Shown here one piece after another: positions 49,540-61,864 of a stretch of DNA of 64,000 nucleotides. This stretch comes from Numida meleagris (Eukaryota > Chordata > Aves > Galliformes > Numididae). Location of the stretch: contig NC_034438.1 in NCBI RefSeq assembly GCF_002078875.1, positions 22,643,030 through 22,707,029 on the forward strand, given 5' to 3'. A program made the translations under genes and the position numbers. Under the pieces are notes generated by a model that did no database searches, was not told the origin of the DNA, and saw only the letters and a program-made list of their open reading frames with translations. The stretch's first letter is position 1, and each line of letters starts with the position of its first letter.

Positions 49540-49650
49540 CCAGGGGGAGGCCAGACGTAAGTGGTGTCCCCCAGGGGTCAGTCTTGGGACTGGTGCTCTT
49601 TAACATCTGTGTAAGTGACATAGATGATGGGATCGTGTGCACTCAGTAAG
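49540..49650 (+). mobile_element. Isolated CR1 reverse-transcriptase segment
   Basis: Reads in one frame as [15 protein letters not shown] then [15 protein letters not shown]. This is the CR1 stretch just before the FADD box, part of what is missing from the element immediately upstream. It directly follows that element's tail and has neither a 5' nor a 3' CR1 end of its own. Confidence 0.75.
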
Positions 49651-50082
49651 AATTGCACATGCAACAGGTGGAATTGCAGCAGTGGAGCCTGGGAGGCATT
49701 GCCTTAGGGGACAAAGAAACACACTTCTGAGAAAAAAGACTTTGCTAGTTCTTTTCAGATCTCATTAGCCTATGTGAATGAATTGATGCATTCTTTTTAG
49801 ACTTTCTAACTATTAAATCTCTACTTGCTATTGCAAACAGGTATCTCCTCTCCCCCAGCTTCTGCTCATTTTTTTCAGACAATGTATGCTAATACAGGCT
49901 TTCATAATTTAGCTGTAATTGAAACAGAAGAAAGTTCCCTTACTGCTAGTTTGTGTCTCATTCATTGTACACGGATACTTGACTGTGGTGCTGGTAGTTT
50001 TGAATTATAAGGAAGTCTAAAAATACTTTAAACAAAAAAAAAGTCACTTTTTTTTATTTACAACATTCACTTTTTTTTTCAG

Positions 50083-50214
50083 GCAATAATAAACAGCACT
50101 ATCACCCCCAACATGACATTTACTAAAACATCCCAGAAGTTTGGCCAGTGGGCAGACAGCAGGGCGAATACAGTCTATGGCTTGGGATTTTCGTCTGAGC
50201 ATCATCTTTCAAAA
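50083..50214 (+). CDS. HOMER1: HOMER1 exon 3 (EVH1 domain, C-terminal half)
   Basis: Encodes residues 55-98, from [20 protein letters not shown] to [12 protein letters not shown]. It completes most of the EVH1 fold and carries F74, G89 and F90, which line the PPxxF-binding groove in the known structure. The exon is 132 bases (44 whole codons), so it is phase 0 at both ends and skipping it would keep the frame but destroy the domain. The acceptor is CACTTTTTTTTTCAG and the donor AAA/GTAAGT. It reads the same as mammalian Homer1 as far as I can recall. Confidence 0.97.
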
Positions 50215-53200
50215 GTAAGTTATGAGCAATGAAAACTGTTTGGCCAGCCAAATAGCTTAAGAATATTTGATTCCTGCTTGTTGTGCCTTGACTCAGTCTT
50301 GTTATTTACAAATAAAAAAAAAAATAATCTGTATCTGTCCTTGTAGTGTGAAAAGACAAGACAAATCATGATGGCAGTATGCTTTTAACCCTTAGATACC
50401 TGTGCATTTTCTCTTAACTGACTGGGAAAAGGGAGAAGATTTGAGCTATCATTGTGTTGTTAATGATTTCTAATTATTAATGTTAGGCCTCCCTCTTTTA
50501 AAGTTGTTGTTCTGTTACAGTTTTTCATGATAGAGTTTAAAAGAGTCAGCAATTTAGTGTTACTTCTATGTTGAAATGACCTAGAAAAAAAGTTACTGAT
50601 AGTCTTCTGATGCTTTTTTGTCTTTTAAGGCACATTCATTTTAGCTTTTCTGCTGTGTGCATCTTGTTACAGATAATGCAACATCTGTAGGCTTAAGGTA
50701 AAGCTAGTGAAACATTTACTTCATGTAAAAGAAAAGTACTGTTTCTTGTTGCAATACAGAAATTGAAAAAACTAATAAGGATATTCTGTCCCCCACTAGA
50801 TTTTTCTTTTTTTTTTGATAGTCTACTTGAGCAGGAGAGTTGTCAGCCTTAATCTGAGGAAAACAGTAAACGCTTTAAGAGGTGATAGAGTTGCCGTAAG
50901 AAACACTTCTGTAATACCTTTTGCTATTAATATGAATCCGGTAGATAAGTCTGGGAACCTGTACAAGCCAGTGTCATCTTTCACCAGATGAAAGCTTTCC
51001 GTTTCAGATCATGTCTCTGTATTGAGCAGAATTCTTTCATCTCTGACATACACAAAAGATCTGGAAACCTAACTGAAATAGAAATGAATATATGGTATGA
51101 GTTCAAGTAAGGAATAATGGTTGGCTTGTCTCAAAAAAAAAAAAAGAAAAAGAAAAAGAAAAAAAAAGCCCAACGCGAAACCAAAGGACTAACCAAAACA
51201 TTTGAGAAAGTAATTATCAGTATACAAGTGCTAAGTGCAGGTCTATTAGAAAATCATTAAAAAGAGAACCAGTACGTCTACTTTACTTGGTCAATGTAAT
51301 ATTCTTGTGAGTTCATAGTCTGAGAGCTTTAATTTCTATGAAGCAGCACAAATCCACAAAATTCCAAGTGATACTAATGTTATATATATGTGTGTGCATT
51401 TGTGCACATTATTGCTTCAGTGAACTTAGAAATTTGTCATTTAAATTGGTATATACTGGTGTATATCCTAGAGGCTGTTGCTGACTAATACAGAGATAAC
51501 TTTTGTTAGCAGCTAAAAGGATCTAGCATAAATGCCAATTTATCTCTTTCATGTACTATTTGTGTTTCTCAATCATGAAATTCCTCTTTGGAAGCAAACT
51601 ACGATGCTGTAGTCATGCATACACTGTGCTTGCCAGGCTTTCAACACTGGGTTGTTGTTGCCAAAGAATATACATATATACTTTCATCTGTCTTTTCCAT
51701 CACTCTGTCCTTGCTCTCCTCAAGTGATACTTAATGACCAATTTAATTCCATTCTTTAGCTGCCATCAAACTGATATCTAAGATTTTTCAGTGTACTCCT
51801 GGTTTAAAATTTTATATTGCTGTTGTAGAGGTAATCAGAAAAGGTACAGTAGATATTTTGTCAAAAGGACATGTTTGATAAGCAGTTACTCAGATTTCTG
51901 TGATTCATGAAGAATACACAAATCTGTTGTGAAAAATAACAAACCACAGACCTGTTCTGAAGAGTACGGTGACAAATCCTCGGGGTGTTTTTAGGAAATT
52001 GTCCCGAGATTTATTCAGGAACAGGTTGCTTCTAGAAGTTGCCTTGAAATTAATTTGCGAACTTGTTTTATCTGTTTGATGAATCAGAGTCCCAAAGTGA
52101 ACATCCCTGTTATATGTAACTGGTTTTGCAAAAGTGTGTCTGGGCCGTGTAAAATATTTAAAGTTCCAGGGAACCCACAACCACAAAATACCTAGTCCGG
52201 TTGGTGATTGACCTGAAAAGGCCAACAAAACATATAATCAAGTCTTCTAATAAAATATTTATTCTCATATCATTGTCCACTTAACTGAGTCATTCTAAAC
52301 AAGCAGATGATTTTCAAAGCTTTTGCTAAGCATTTGACTTTGTAATTATTTGGTTCATTTACGTTTGTCCTTTATAAACTAATTCCCAGAGCAAAGTGCA
52401 TCAGTGGTAAACTTTTTCTGTATTATAACTGTGACCGTGAGAATATTTGATTAAAAAATAAAAACATGGTGATCAACTCTTTATGTGAAAGCAGAATGAA
52501 AGAAAATTAATTAAACATTTGTTTATCTTCCTTAGAGCTTTCTCAACATGTCAGACCACAAATTCACTTGAAGGTTATTCCATCAGGAATCAGGCAGAAG
52601 TCAGCAGCATTTAAAAGATGATTTCTGCACTGAAGAGTGTTCCCTTCACAGTATTAGGATTTTCTAGCATAGTCCCTCTTGCTTGTGAAGCAGGAGGAGC
52701 AGAATATCCCATGATACTCATCAACAACTGAAACTAATTTCCCAACCAGAGCATAAGTCTGTGCTGTGGATAGTATTCTTCTGTATGGGAAGAAAAGCTT
52801 CTGTGCTATCCCTTTAAATTAGTTGACCTGATTTATTGCGAATAATTTAAGAGTTTTTCAGCATAGCATAAGTGTCATCATGGGTATTATCCTTGCACAA
52901 TTTTTCATCTTTTCCTTAGATTTTTAATCCTCAAGAGTACTCTTTATACCGTGAGATCTCATCTTTGTTAATTGGGGCTTGTATCAAGGGATTGCTATTA
53001 TCCATCACCCAAAGGTCTCAAGGAATTCTAGTAAATTGATGAGATTTTCCTTTACATTAGCCTAGCTGGCTCTTTTTCAGACTATTACATGTTTATCAGT
53101 CTGCTCTCTCTCTCTTTTTTTACAGTTTCTACCAGTGTGATACATAACATCATATTTACTGCCTTGTTTTTCTTCAGCTGCGTATTCTAAACTTCAGCAT

Positions 53201-54521
53201 CATGTTTTCCATTTACCGGTCCTCTGGTCCTCAAATCCTCTGACTGAAATAATAGGTTACCAATGAGACTTTGAGGTCTATGTATGAGTATGTGTATGAT
53301 TACTCCTAAAAAGAGTGTCATCTAGTTCTGGGGATCTGTTGCCAATTTTATAATCTGTTTGCTGACCTTTTTTGATGCTGGATTAGTGTTTATACATGGT
53401 ATTTATTTTTTCTATCTTCCTGTATCCGGGAAATGTATGCTTTTAAATAACCTGCTAGCTGAAAAATAGGATACCAGAGGACAAAAATGATACTTCCTCA
53501 GGTACTAATAGCCAACCAGGAGAAGTTTAAAGATAATAGGACTTTTTGTGTCTTGGATAGCAAGTGAATTTCGAACTGAAACTAGTTGAGACTGTGTCAA
53601 ACAAAGGTAGCCTTTTTAGGTTCTGAATATGTGCAGTGCAAAACAGAACAAAACAACCAACCAAAAAAAAACCAAAAAACAAACCCAAATAATTTATTTG
53701 TATGTTGCTGCTGGAGAAGTTTAGAAGCTGTTGGGAAAAAATCCGTATTTTTGCAGATTGCAGTGTTTGGCAAATCACAGTAAAATCATATTTGTGTAAA
53801 AGCAGTAGCAAGTGAAATCAAATGCTTGGCTACTTATAGCAATTTATGTGATGCAAAGCTGAGATCACGAAACTTTTCTCTAGCCAGAGAATCTAGCCAC
53901 AGTTCTTAGAAAGTTGTTCAACTCTCCGGCTTAAGGCTGCATGTATTTCTAAATTGCTACTTTATGAATACATGTGGCAGAGACATCAAGCTTGATGACA
54001 GTTACAGCAAGAAATGAACTTGACTCAGTGTTCCCACTGCTGATTTCTTAGAAAGCTATTGGAATTATAAATGCTTTTACAAAATTTGGGGAGAAATTAT
54101 TATTGTTTAAGTCATGAAAGAGTGAAGGCTCTTAGGTCAGTAGTGACCTCATCAGGCTTCAGAACCTAGTTATTCATTGTAAGGAAAACGATGAAAGATA
54201 AATCTGACAGCAGCTATGTAAGCTGGTTTATTACTGTTACTGGCCATTTCTGAACTGGTTTTTGTTTGGCTGATTGCTGGAAAGTTTTTTGCATTGTTAT
54301 TTTCCACCTATGTGAACAGAGTACATTGTGTCTGAAAGATACTGGAAGTTATGCCACTATGTAACTTGATCAAATGAGTAGAAGAAGAACAAAATTAAAA
54401 AATTCTACTGAAATAATGTGACATTGTACAATGCAGTATGTTCTGCATGTAATGAAACTAATTCACACCTACTCTCTTCTTTCTCTCTCTTTTAAAATAA
54501 TGTATATACATATACATTCAG
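50215..54521 (+). other. HOMER1: HOMER1 intron 3
   Basis: About 4.3 kb, from donor GTAAGT to an acceptor ATACATATACATTCAG whose pyrimidine tract is poor. It holds an A-rich repeat (51133). A 107-residue minus-strand open frame near 51905-52228 has no recognisable domain. Confidence 0.88.
51133..51167. repeat. A-rich (AAAAAG)n repeat
   Basis: Poly(A) passing into AAAAAG units. HOMER1 intron 3. Confidence 0.9.
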
Positions 54522-54614
54522 TTTGCAGAAAAATTCCAGGAATTCAAAGAAGCCGCACGGCTAGCAAAGGAAAAATCCCAAGAAAAGATGGAGCTGACAA
54601 GTACACCCTCTCAA
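54522..54614 (+). CDS. HOMER1: HOMER1 exon 4 (end of EVH1 domain and linker)
   Basis: Encodes residues 99-129, from FAEKFQEFKEAARLAKEK to MELTSTPSQ. This is the C-terminal helix of the EVH1 domain and the start of the linker. Residue S117 in KEKSQEK corresponds to the described CaMKII site of Homer1. It is 93 bases (31 whole codons), phase 0 at both ends. The acceptor TTCAG has a weak pyrimidine tract, and the donor is CAA/GTGAGT. Exon skipping would stay in frame. Confidence 0.96.
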
Positions 54615-54819
54615 GTGAGTTTTACTGCCTTATTCAAGCCGAGTACTTCAAAGTCTGTGCATACTGTTTTAAGAATTTGTATTGTATCTTACAAACACAT
54701 GTTCTGCTAAAAAAAGGAACAGGGTATTTCCCAGTTAGCTTAAATCCTTTCAACAGTCAGCTACAGAAGTGTCCAAAAGTCTAAGGACATATTTAATGTA
54801 TGTTAGGGAGGAGTCAAAG

Positions 54820-54995
54820 GGAGTTGTTTTTCGAGCTGTCTGGATCTGGCTGCTGTCTGCCATGGGGCAGCTGCAGGACTCTGCACACAGAAGCCACCCC
54901 CACAGCCCCCCAGTGAAGCCCAGAGGGCTGGGACGAGGGGCAGGGAGAGGCACAGCCAGCCCAACTGACCTGAAGTGAACAAACGGATATTCCAT
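54820..54995 (+). mobile_element. Partial LTR (family A related)
   Basis: Includes CAGCTGCAGGACTCTGCACA, CACAGCCAGCCCAACTGACC and GGATATTCCATACCATAT, which align by eye with the U3-like part of the LTR at 113-647 (GGACAGCTGACC, GGGATGTTCC). It is cut off at CATAT and followed by a TTTC repeat. Confidence 0.65.
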
Positions 54996-55009
54996 ACCAT
55001 ATTAGGGAT

Positions 55010-55048
55010 TTCTCTCTCTCTTTCTTTCTTTCTTTCTTTTTTTTTTTC
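55010..55048. repeat. (TC)n/(TTTC)n microsatellite
   Basis: TC units run into TTTC units and a T run. HOMER1 intron 4. Confidence 0.9.
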
Positions 55049-56807
55049 CCCAGAGGAGAAAAATAAGGTTTTTGTTTTTTTCTCACTCCCGTCTTTGAGC
55101 TTTCCCTAGAGCATTAGTAAAGATGGTGAGCTGTTATATAAGTAAATCTATAATTAAGACCTTTTGTTCCTTTTCCTATTATATTCCTGAAACTTAAACT
55201 GATACTCTGTAAAGGACTTTATGTAAGAATCACTCAAACAAAAATCAAAGTTAAAACAGCGAACTTTTTTTACTAATTTCAATTTTGTAGTATTCACTTG
55301 TGTTGAAGGGCGATGATAGTCAGATGTGGGTTCTGAGTTTTATTACAATTAGCCATGTTGCAAAAGAAGAATTTAAAAAAGATGTCTTAAAACATGTGAA
55401 CTGGGTTAATATAAACCCAGCAGAAAGATAATGTATTTATATTTGTTATATTTCCATTAATCATACCTAAAATTAAGTTACTTGAAAGTGGATGCTTTGA
55501 ATTTGCTTTGGGAAAAAGGGGGGAATTGCATGAGGCATTTATGGTCCTCCATTCCAGTGTTTTAAAGCAATAGTGAAGACAGGTAGTTCCTGGTTTTGGA
55601 AAATGGCACTGCTTTACAGCTTCAGCAGGGATTCCTTATTGAGTAGGATTAATGCAGCTGAGTCTTTTTTTTTTAGAGAGTGCATCTTTATTCATTGAAT
55701 GAGTGCATCTCTTGGGTGCTTTTGCACTGATGGCAAAAGGATGGCAGGTGGTTTGCAGCATGCTGTAGAAGTAGGTTTACTGCCACCGGAAGAAAGATAC
55801 ATCTGGTGTCCTTCCAAGAGAAGTCAGGGGAACGACCTCAAGACTATATACAATAAAATAACTTCATGTTGTTTTCACTAGTAGGCATTTTGCCCTAGTG
55901 CTAAGTTGACTTGTGGTATTAAAGGGAAACTGCTTCTGTCTGTACTGTAAGAGGAGAAAAATAAGGCAGTCTTTTTTTTTTTTAATACTGATTTTCATGG
56001 CTGCCTCTGAATTTCTGGTAAATTTAATAATAAGCACATAGATAATTGAAGCAGATACTTTGGTATTTTAAAATGGTATGTACACTTGGTTTTATAGACA
56101 GTGAAGTACTTCAGCCAGGCCTCTAGTTACTCAACATTATGGGTGAAATGATTACTGTGCTTCTGTTTTTGACATATTAGTTAACAGTCTGGACTCAGGA
56201 GTTAAATCTGACAGTGTCAAATGAAGTGACTTACTTGGTTTGGACATCAGTTTGAATTAGTCAGAGACAAGATTCTTTTATCTAGCAGTTGCCTAGGGTT
56301 AAAGCTTTAGCAATTGCTACCTTGAGCAATTCAATAATGCATGTTGAGAGCTGCAATTTAATTACTCCACACTCAAGAATAACTTCTTATTCCGTCCTTC
56401 CTTTTCATTTCTTGGTTTTTAACTGTATCGGTAAGTTAGTGTATTCCAAAAGGTATAGTTAGTGCAAGTGCTGACACATCAGTGTAACAGTTGTCACATA
56501 CTGAATGCTTCCCTTTAGTACCCCTAAGAGAAGGCAGTTGAATCAGGAATTCTGGAGTTCAGAGCAGATGAGAAGTGATGGTTTCATGGCATACTTGGGC
56601 ACTTATATGGTGCTAGGGCTTGTTCAAAGAAATTAATGACTGGAGGGGAAAATGGATGCCTGGTAGTGGGTAAGATAGGTGGGACCCTGGAGACACTTAA
56701 GGAGTACTTTCTGTCATTTTGATTGTCTTTCCAAAATTGCTTGCAAGACACATAATTCCAGTGTTGTTTTTCTTAATCATTTTACAGCTCTTCTTTTCCC
56801 TTTCTCT

Positions 56808-57066
56808 TTGGTCCAGCGATAGGACCTAAGGGAACAGCATGGAGCTGCATCAGGGGAGGCTGAGGTTGGGTGTTAGGAAAAGGTTCTTCACCAGAGGGTG
56901 GTCAGACACATAACAGACTCGCCATTGCAGTAGTCATGGCCCCAACCTGCCAGAGTTCCAAAGGCATTTGGGCAGTGCTCTCAGACATAGAGTTTAGATA
57001 CTGAGTGTTCCTGTGTGGAGCCAGAAGTTGGACTTGGTGATGCTTGTGGGTCCCTTCCAACTTAAG
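56808..57066 (+). mobile_element. CR1 3' end (same type as 5524-5985)
   Basis: GGACCTAAGGGAACAGCATG, GGCTGAGGTTGGGTGTTAGG, TTCTTCACCAGAGGGTGGTC and TGTGTGGAGCCAGAAGTTGG, ending GTGGGTCCCTTCCAACTTAA. It lacks clear tail repeats. HOMER1 intron 4, sense orientation. Confidence 0.82.
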
Positions 57067-60000
57067 GAAGGAGATGTATTCAGTGGCCAGGCAGGACTTC
57101 ACAACAACCTGTTGTTTTTTTTTCTCCTGGGGAAATTTTGACAGGAAAGACAGTGGGAGGTAGTGTGTAAACAGTGTGGTATGTAAGAATATCTCAGATA
57201 ACTGGAAGTGTTAGTCCTCTGCTGCCACAGACTTTCAGATAGTCCTTCTGCATCAAATTAATGATAGGAAAATATCGTATATCAAAACTGGAGAATATAC
57301 ATTTAAAGCTTACATAAAATGTGTTACAGTACTGTTTAAAGAATGTCCTTCTCATTATTTACCAGTTAATTAAATGCACTGGATAAGGCACACTGCCCAC
57401 CCTCTGTGCAGCACAATTCTGGGAAAAGAAGGACATACACTTTTTTTGCATTCAGTATGTTCCTACACGTTGGATCTTTATTAAAATGTGCTTACATCTA
57501 ACATAACAAAACACAAATCATTTACTGCCCAGCATTGTTTGATGCAACCCTGCAAATATTACTGGCACATATCAGTTTCAATTCTGAATGTCCTTCAGGA
57601 ACTTGATGTGAAAGTACAGAGTAAAATAAAAGGGGAGATAACAACAGAAATGTCACATAAATAGGATATGAATTTGTAGCTTGAGTACTTTCCTCTTAGC
57701 CATGTTTAAAACTTAAGAGCCATCTTATCTGAAGTCCACTCAAGTTGGGATATTTTTCTAAGATGCTGGAGCATTAGAAGTGTTGGTACTACTTCACTAG
57801 GTATTTCTCACCCTAGAAAAGTCCTTTGGTGGCTAAGAAGCAGTAGTCCCATGTTGAGATTTTTTTTTCATAGCTTGTTTCATTTGAGGATGTGCATTCT
57901 TCAACTATTGTTTTTTCCACACTGAAACACTTTGTCGAAATTCTACATTCTTACTGTTTCTGTAATACTGCATGTCCTTCTCCCATTTACCAGCAGGCTT
58001 TGCTTTAATTTCCCAGAATATCAGGTAATAAGTAAAATCACCATTTACCTTCACCATAAAAAGAACATAAATTTTCCAGAGAATTACAGTGATGCAGACC
58101 AACGAATCATGAAAGAGATGCTGCTTTGTTATATGTAAGTCACACTGAGTGCATGGTACTTTTTTCTAATAAAGAGAAAAGCATTATTTCTGTGTCAAAG
58201 AACTTGCACTTTCTACCCATCTCTATTAAGATGGATTCATGTAACAATACAGACTTTATTTATATCTGAGCTGTATGAAAGCTTCGGTCTGAGGTGGACT
58301 AGAAAGAAGTTTTCAATTTTGGTACTTCTAAAGCCACTTGTGCACGAGTACCCCATCTGTTGTCCTTTTAACCTTACCTTTGTATTAGGGTTTTGCAAGG
58401 ATCTTACCTTGTTCATATAAAACTGAAATACAGGCTCCTCTGCTCTGCCACCTCTTCTTTTCCAGACTCATCTTCAATACAGAGACATAAAGCAATAGAT
58501 CTTACAGTGACCAGAGACCTGTGGCCTATTTTCAGTTACAGGTTTGTCTGCACATTGGGAGAGTAACACTGAACTGCATGAGACAATAGCCTGAAAACTG
58601 TATTTTGTTGCTGTTTTTGTTGGTTCTTTTTAGCCTTTTTTTTTTTTTTAAATATGTTCAAGTACAGAATGGAATGGCACAGGTTGGGATGCCTGAACTC
58701 TTATTCCACTCTCAAAACTCATGTCTGAATCTCAGTTCTTGTCTTCTCTAAGCCAGAATCTGCCCTCAGATGTTTCTTGTGTCCACAGCCATTTCTTCTT
58801 ATGTGATTCTGAGCCCCTCCTTATGCACGTGACTAAGGATAGTGATCATCTGCTAAGTTTTAGTATCAGGTCTTTTTATAGTGCAAGGAATGGACCAATT
58901 TTGGCAAAATGGTCATGGTTTTGTCACCTCTTGGCTTCTTTGTGGACAAACACATCTTGCGTACAAAACTTGTGAAAAAGTGACTGTGGGATGATTGAAT
59001 TTCTGTATTGGTGCATTTCCCCTCGTATTGTGGTATCTGAGTTGGTAGCTGGCAGCCTTGTGAAATTGCAAGTCAGAACTGAACAGAGAAATACAAGGTA
59101 GTGGTATGGAATGCTTAATAACAAAAAAATGTAACACAATAAAAAACAAGCTGGAATTGATTTACAGGCTGTGTGCCTTTAGGTGTTACATAAAGTGTCA
59201 TGTTTGTCTGCTTGAATTTTTGTCACTTAAATTTCTCTCAAATTAGGAGTCTGTGACAGTGCCTTACGAAGAAGTAGGCATAGATGGAACTCGCATATTC
59301 TTTCCTGCTGAAGAAAATTCTTTCAAGCTTTCACACTTAACACATTTTAATAGATAATCTCTGGCTTTATGAGAATAATAATAGCGTTGCAGGAATTCCA
59401 ACTTAAAGATACAAGCAAACCAGTTTTCATGGGATGTAGTATGTATTTTATTAGTCCATAAAGTGTAACTGTGGAAAAACAGGAAGTAACAGAAACTTTT
59501 TGGTGCATACTGCCTTTCGTTTAACGTAGGTGGGAACTCTTTATCACATCAGAGGATAATAATAGGCAAAAATGCATAATTTATATAACACAATGTATGT
59601 GCCTGATTATCTTGCCAATTGTGCTCTCCTTCCACACTTAATTTCAATTCAGTTTCAGTTCAGCAAAATTGTTCTGTAAAAATCAAGATTTATTTTTGAC
59701 TTTTAGGATATTATCATATGAGGTAACTTTTGAGTATAAAGTAACAGATTTCCTCCCAAAAGTAGAGAACAGTTTACATTCATAAAATAAATGATTTGCA
59801 TTTAGGTTACAAATAACACTTTATATTTGTGTGGCAGATTAGGATAAATTAATTATTTTCTGCTTTATAACCCACCAGAATTTAGTAAGATTGGAGAAAG
59901 TTGTACATGTGCATAGAATTACTTGATAAATACTAAATATAAAAGATGAAGTTCAAGTCAGTTTTAAAATCTTACATTACTACTCTGTATCACTCTCTAA

Positions 60001-61591
60001 TTCATGTTGTAGAGTCAGAATGTGAGATAATATCTCTCATATCATGTGAGAGAGATGTCAGAATGAACGCACGGTTTTAATAACTGTTGTGCTTCATCTG
60101 CTTAATATGATTCAAAGCACAGTGAAAAATGTGAATTATAGTATTGTTGGTTAAGTGACACCAGGGCTTTGTGGAAGGTGATGGTGACAGCCAGATCTTA
60201 TTTTTCTCAGAAGATCTTGAGGTAGTCCATGTGATTAAGTCTCAAAGTCCTGGGCCATGTTTCCTATAGATGTAGATTCAATACTGCCTTGTAAGCTAGT
60301 TGAAGGCTACCAGCAGATGCTAAAAATTAGGCCTTGATCTTTTAAGATCATGAACCAGATACTTTGCAATTCCTTCTGAGATTGCTGTTCTTCAGCTTTC
60401 TGTGCAGTGTTGAAGAGCTGGAAAGAGGAACACTTAACCTTTCAGAGACTGTGCTTGTGCTTCAGTTTAATAACATTAAATAGCAGCTTTAGCCATTACC
60501 CATGCAGATGGTGAGAGTCTATGTGGTCATAGGAGATGCTTGGCTTTTAGAACAATTGTTATTCAGCCATCCTCTGTTGTACAGACATGATGTTGATGTA
60601 ACTCTTTATGAAAGTCTTCTTTAGTAAGTTAGATTTTATCACTTCATCACTAAAAGCTTACTAAAGTATTTCAAGATCAGGACAAGGTACTTAGCTTATC
60701 ACTCTTCTATCTTCTGTGGCAGTCATTATTTGAAGAAGAGTATAATAGGAAAGCAAATACTAAAATCATGTACAGGGAGTGAAAGTCCTATAGCGTTCTA
60801 AGTTAGGATGTGGCTATATGGTGTACTTTTTTTTTTATTTAAAGGAAATAGCTTTTAATGACTAGAAATCAGCAAGTAGTGTTTTCTGATTGAAACACAA
60901 AGGCATATGCTGGTATGATACAGGTTGATTAGAACTGCACCAGTGCCTTCTGGCTAAGAGGCAGCCAGCAAGTTTTTCAGTTATCAGGTTACATAGTAGC
61001 AGTGCAAGCTGCCAGCTTGCAGTTGGAGTATTCCCCTTCCCAGATTGTACCATGAATAGCAAGAATGAGAACCAGGCTGAAGTGACTATACGTTTTGCAA
61101 GGACTCTACTGACCAAGCATTACTTACAAGAGAGTCTTCTGTGTGAGACTGACTGCAGTAGCAAAGGCCCTTCCACTGTTCATTTAGGTTGATGCAGAAT
61201 AAGAAGTATGGATTTTGAAACAAATAGTAGAATTTGTTTCTTTGTGTTAGAATAGAGAGCAAGGTATAAGAATCCTGGGAGTGAGTAGTTACAGGTTTGT
61301 GACTGAATGTAAATATCAGGCAAGAATGATAGACGTCTGTAATAAGAAGGATGCTGGATACTTGCAAATAAATCATAAGTCAGTTCTGTTTTTGCAGGAT
61401 AGTGTGAATCTGTTGGTAGTATGCTTCTAAATTAAATCACATGATGAAATATGGAAATCTGTGAGCCTCACATTAATATTGCCTAAAAATTCGTATGTCA
61501 TTTAAGAATGAAAGTTATGCTTGTTAGCACATTGTCATCCTGAGCAGGTCAGTTTGTAATTCTAATTTATCGTTTGTTTGTTTTACATAAG

Positions 61592-61734
61592 GAATCGGCT
61601 GGAGGGGATATTCAGTCTCCTTTAACGCCAGAAAGCATTAATGGGACAGATGACGAGAGAGCTACGCCAGAAGTGACACAGAATTCAGAACCAAGGGCTG
61701 AACCAACCCAGAACGCATTGCCATTTACCCATAG
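61592..61734 (+). CDS. HOMER1: HOMER1 exon 5, spliced form (long Homer1)
   Basis: Encodes residues 130-176 plus two bases of the next codon, from ESAGGDIQSPLTPESINGTD to AEPTQNALPFTH. This linker carries SPLTP (residues 138-142), the P-motif reported to contact the EVH1 domain of another Homer1. The exon is 143 bases, with acceptor TTACATAAG and donor CATAG/GTACAG. The two left-over bases, AG, would make Ser (AGY) with the next exon, as in long Homer1. That exon and the coiled-coil and leucine-zipper exons are beyond the window. Compared with mammals, as I recall them, the stretch DDERATPEV has one extra Ala. Confidence 0.95.
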
Positions 61735-61768
61735 GTACAGATTCCATTCCCACATCCTAATAAAGTGA
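61592..61768 (+). CDS. HOMER1: HOMER1 exon 5 read-through, Homer1a terminal coding exon
   Basis: If the donor at 61735 is not used, translation continues for RYRFHSHILIK and stops at TGA 61766-61768. This gives a 187-residue protein with EVH1 domain but no coiled coil. That is the layout of Homer1a (186 residues in mammals), the activity-induced dominant-negative form that breaks Homer cross-links, made by reading from exon 5 into intron 5. The tail R-Y-x-F-x-S-x-I-x-I-K follows the mammalian Homer1a tail as I remember it. Downstream there are several AATAAA and ATTTA motifs. Confidence 0.88.
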   Translation, partial: ESAGGDIQSPLTPESINGTDDERATPEVTQNSEPRAEPTQNALPFTHRYRFHSHILIK

Positions 61769-61853
61769 TATTTGTTTTCTTCCTTGTTAAAGGGACCTTT
61801 TCCATGTCATGGATTCTACCTAACGCTGTTAAGAATTATATTATTTGTTTTTT

Positions 61854-61864
61854 AATAAAATAAA
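61854..61864 (+). terminator. HOMER1: Tandem poly(A) signals after the Homer1a stop
   Basis: Two AATAAA hexamers (61854-61859 and 61859-61864) lie about 90 bases after the Homer1a stop codon. Use here would give a very short 3'UTR. Mammalian Homer1a uses a much longer one, so these may be minor or silent. Confidence 0.35.

Larger units (their letters stand above)
41090..50082 (+). other. HOMER1: HOMER1 intron 2
   Basis: About 9.0 kb, with donor GTAAGT at 41090 and acceptor CACTTTTTTTTTCAG before 50083. It contains three CR1 insertions (46920, 47588, 48135-49650). The rest is AT-rich DNA with no recognised gene. Confidence 0.9.
54615..61591 (+). other. HOMER1: HOMER1 intron 4
   Basis: About 7.0 kb, from GTGAGT to the acceptor TTTGTTTTACATAAG. 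It contains an LTR fragment, a TTTC repeat and a CR1 copy. No other gene is recognised. Confidence 0.9.

Noticed and set aside
51905..52228. 107-residue minus-strand ORF in HOMER1 intron 3
   Set aside because: No domain is recognised and there are no supporting signals. It may merit a database search but cannot be called a gene from sequence alone.
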